Shown here: piece by piece, positions 61,972 to 64,000 of the stretch
How the letters are laid out: each line of letters starts with the position of its first letter
How positions within the stretch are numbered: the first letter of the stretch is position 1
Assembly (NCBI RefSeq): GCF_029277445.1
Contig: NZ_CP119566.1
Span: 899,001-963,000, forward strand
DNA: 64,000 nucleotides
Source of the DNA: Pararhizobium qamdonense
Lineage (GTDB): Bacteria > Pseudomonadota > Alphaproteobacteria > Rhizobiales > Rhizobiaceae
Reading direction: 5' to 3'
Notes under the pieces: generated by a model
Seen by the model: the letters and a program-made list of their open reading frames with translations, nothing else
What the model was told of the DNA's origin: nothing
The model's database searches: none
Translations under genes and position numbers: made by a program

Positions 61972-63237
61972 ATGGACATCTACATTGTCACGCTAACGAT
62001 CCTCGGGCTCGTGATCCTCCTGACTGCCTGGCTTCCCATGCTGATGCGGCGGCTTCCACTGTCACTCCCCATCGCATGCCTCGCGATCGGCGCACTTCTC
62101 GCGTGGTCACCGTTTCCACTTTTGCCTCGCTTCAACCCGCTGGAAAACCGCGACTTCACCGAACGTATGACGGAAATCGTTGTCATCGTCGCGCTAATGG
62201 GTGCAGGTCTCAAACTTGATCGACCGATCGGGTGGCGACGTTGGGGAACGACGTGGCGACTCCTCGGGATCGCCATGCCGCTGACTATCGCCGTGTTGGC
62301 GCTTCTCGGCTACTGGATACTCGGACTAGGGGTCGCGTCGGCGCTTTTGCTCGGTGCGTCGCTCGCACCCACGGACCCGGTCCTTGCAAGCGATGTCCAG
62401 GTTGGCCCGCCCAAGACGGGCGAAGAGGACGAAGTTCGTTTCGCGCTGACGTCCGAGGCGGGTTTGAATGACGGCTTGAGTTTTCCATTCGTCCATCTGG
62501 CGATTGCCATGGCGGTGGCGACAAAAGAAGGCAATGACCTGTTCGCTCACTGGGCCATGATCGACATAGTATGGAGGCTTGGCGCGGGCGTCGTCATGGG
62601 ATGGGCTATGGGCAAGTTGTTCGGCGTGTTCTCGTTCAAGCTTCGTGACATAAGCCTGGCGAAAACGCAGGACGGCTTTGTCGCACTCGGAATGACGTTC
62701 ACAGTCTACGGATTAACCCAGCTGATCGGCGGATATGGTTTCGTAGCCGTGTTCCTGGCGGCAGTAGCCTTCAGAGCAAGCGAACGTGACGACGATTTCC
62801 ATGAACAGCTCCACGATTTCGCCGAGCAGATCGAACGCCTGCTGATGATGGTGTTGCTGGTCTGCCTTGGCTCGATCGCTGCCAGCGGGCAACTCCTCGC
62901 CGGGATTGACTGGCGCGTGGTGACAGTGGCCGTTCTCGCCATCGCTCTGGTTCGCCCCTTGATCGGATGGCTATCGCTGATCGGCTCGGGACATCCTCCA
63001 GGCGAAGCCGTCATCATTGCGGTATTCGGCATCCGAGGGCTCGGATCAATCTACTATCTGGCATACGCGAGCGGCCACGCCGAGTTCGAAAGCGTAGAAA
63101 CGGTGTGGGCCACGGTGCTGATGATCGTGATAGCGTCGATTGTCGTCCACGGTACCGCCGTCACGCCAACGATGGCTTGGATCGATGGCCGCAGAGCACG
63201 GTCGAAGCAAGTTGTGGACAGACCGTCGGTTCATTGA
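61972..63237 (+). CDS. CPA1-type cation/proton antiporter (NhaP-like)
   Basis: A 421-residue membrane protein with about 12 predicted helices. The ion-site motif LLGASLAPTDPVLASDVQVG (TDPVLA) is followed by ALTSEAGLNDGLSFPFVHLA (SEAGLNDG), the pair of half-helix motifs of the CPA1/NhaP family. AVFGIRGLGSIYYLAYA near the end is also typical. It exchanges Na+ or K+ for protons across the inner membrane. It lacks a long cytoplasmic C-terminal regulatory domain. It is monocistronic. Confidence 0.93.
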   Translation: MDIYIVTLTILGLVILLTAWLPMLMRRLPLSLPIACLAIGALLAWSPFPLLPRFNPLENRDFTERMTEIVVIVALMGAGLKLDRPIGWRRWGTTWRLLGIAMPLTIAVLALLGYWILGLGVASALLLGASLAPTDPVLASDVQVGPPKTGEEDEVRFALTSEAGLNDGLSFPFVHLAIAMAVATKEGNDLFAHWAMIDIVWRLGAGVVMGWAMGKLFGVFSFKLRDISLAKTQDGFVALGMTFTVYGLTQLIGGYGFVAVFLAAVAFRASERDDDFHEQLHDFAEQIERLLMMVLLVCLGSIAASGQLLAGIDWRVVTVAVLAIALVRPLIGWLSLIGSGHPPGEAVIIAVFGIRGLGSIYYLAYASGHAEFESVETVWATVLMIVIASIVVHGTAVTPTMAWIDGRRARSKQVVDRPSVH

Positions 63238-63322
63238 CCGCTGGGACAAAAGAGCGATGGCGGAATCGTTTTGGACTCTATCCGGAGGCGTCACCCAGAT
63301 CATCATTAATCAGAGCGGGCGA

Positions 63323-63541
63323 CTATTTTGAATTCATTGACGGAAGGTTCGTTTCCACCTCGCGGCGCTTCGCGTCCGGCAAGGTCTCGATCCGTTCGCT
63401 CCAAAATTGGGATGCTTCCTCTGGCTCATCGTCCCATTTCCTTGTTTCGACTATGTTATCGTCAAGTTTGCCCATTCGTGTTCCGCCAAGCTTGACGTAG
63501 TGAGCGGCAAGTTCAGCGGCATCGGTTTCAGGTTCAGCCAT
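63323..63541 (-). CDS. Small acidic protein, unknown function
   Basis: A 72-residue hydrophilic protein starting MAEPETDAAELAAHYVKLGG. The middle, GKLDDNIVETRKWDDEPEEA, and the end, ERIETLPDAKRREVETNLPS, form a well-behaved coding pattern. It appears to belong to a family of short rhizobial proteins of unknown function. It converges on the antiporter gene with an 85-bp gap. Confidence 0.68.
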   Translation of the reverse strand: MAEPETDAAELAAHYVKLGGTRMGKLDDNIVETRKWDDEPEEASQFWSERIETLPDAKRREVETNLPSMNSK

Positions 63542-63670
63542 TTCGTTCTCCCGGGTTTAAATGATCGAAGGCTGAACCAGCGAGCGTGGCACAAGTTCCG
63601 ACACCCATGCGCCGAACGCAATGGTTCGGTGAACCGCGACACTCCTCGTCCCCGTTGGTGTTCATCATTC

Positions 63671-63706
63671 AAAAGCCTGCCACACCTCCTCCCGCGGTAG
63701 GCTTTT
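63671..63706. terminator. Hairpin flanked by A and T runs, possible bidirectional terminator
   Basis: AAAAGCCTGCC pairs with GGTAGGCTTTT (one mismatch) around a 15-nt loop. The A-run and T-run at the outer ends give termination potential on both strands. It sits between the small acidic protein gene and the dehydrogenase gene. Confidence 0.5.
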
Positions 63707-63849
63707 GAAGGAAGAACAGCGACACGATCGGCACCGGGATTGAGGCTTACTCCATGTTCAATTGAAATCGGTCGCAGAACTCCGTCATCGTTGGTGGGAA
63801 CAACTGCTGATTCATTCAGTTGGGGCATATCATTAATGGAGGTTTCGAT

Positions 63850-64000
63850 ATGCGCGCACTTTGCTGGCACGGAAAAGGTGACGTTCGCGTCGACACTGTT
63901 CCCGATCCCAAAATCCAACACTCCCGAGACGCGATCATCAAAATAACATGCTGCGCAATCTGCGGCTCTGACCTGCATCTCCTTGATGGCTACCAGCCAA
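63850..64000 (+). CDS. Zinc-dependent alcohol dehydrogenase (N-terminal part)
   Basis: The ORF begins [20 protein letters not shown], with GGAGG 7-8 nt upstream, and runs off the right edge after 50 codons. [19 protein letters not shown] contains the catalytic zinc ligand Cys in the C-G-S-D-L-H motif of medium-chain dehydrogenases. The closest pattern is the glutathione-dependent formaldehyde dehydrogenase-like subgroup common in rhizobia. The cofactor domain is outside the window. Confidence 0.88.
   Translation, partial: MRALCWHGKGDVRVDTVPDPKIQHSRDAIIKITCCAICGSDLHLLDGYQP

Overview
The window is a high-GC alphaproteobacterial segment, best read as a member of the Rhizobiaceae (Rhizobium/Agrobacterium group). 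The evidence is the cobJ-cobK-cobL-cobM aerobic cobalamin genes with cobK reversed, a seven-subunit Pha/Mrp antiporter with fused A and B subunits, a RIME-like palindromic repeat, the cisplatin-type DNA ligase/exonuclease pair, DUF3008 and BA14K proteins, and an imuA-imuB-dnaE2 cassette preceded by a GTTC-N7-GTTC type SOS box. No tRNA, rRNA or CRISPR array was seen.

Region 1 (1-29.1 kb) looks like ordinary chromosome. It holds the cobalamin genes (1-3.2 kb), the mnh/pha operon on the minus strand (3.2-9.2 kb), a divergent two-component system (9.6-11.6 kb), and an outer-membrane efflux lipoprotein (12.0-13.4 kb). Next come a small DUF3008 protein, the ligase/exonuclease pair and a nucleoside hydrolase (13.9-17.8 kb), then an exported unknown, a DUF1328 mini-protein, lysK and gltX (18.1-22.5 kb). 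The region ends with a TerC protein, a TetR regulator diverging from an EmrA/EmrB-type efflux pair across a large dyad operator, and a Tat-exported phosphoesterase (23.1-29.1 kb).

Region 2 (about 29.1-49.3 kb) is a mobile accessory block. Its core is a Tn7-like transposition operon on the minus strand: a 54-codon leader ORF, then tnsA, tnsB, tnsC and two tandem tniQ genes, each overlapping the next by 4-8 nt. There is no cas gene and no tnsE-like gene. Cargo includes a phage-type adenine methyltransferase, a Ser/Thr-type phosphatase, an orphan C5 cytosine methyltransferase, a frameshifted HEPN-like gene, and an operon of a TnsA/PD-(D/E)XK-like protein, a soluble FtsH-like AAA+ metalloprotease and a small partner. 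Two large unknown proteins follow. Matching inverted sequences at 29,164-29,188 and 49,264-49,290 are candidate ends, not proven.

Region 3 (49.5-51.2 kb) is decaying DNA with three consecutive frameshifted genes (phosphatase, cupin, DUF3833). Region 4 (51.2-64 kb) is plasmid-like or accessory DNA rich in DNA-damage functions. It carries a Tat-exported Gfo/Idh/MocA oxidoreductase, the SOS-controlled imuA-imuB-dnaE2 mutagenesis operon and an SRAP (YedK/HMCES-like) peptidase with two companion unknowns. It also has a BA14K-like exported protein, two paralogous small proteins, a CPA1 cation/proton antiporter, and the start of a zinc alcohol dehydrogenase running off the right edge.

Start codons were chosen by family alignment, Shine-Dalgarno quality and overlaps. 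Several key starts are TTG (tnsA, tniQ1, the phosphatase at 31,127, mnhAB). Functions rest on motif recognition by eye. No database search was possible.
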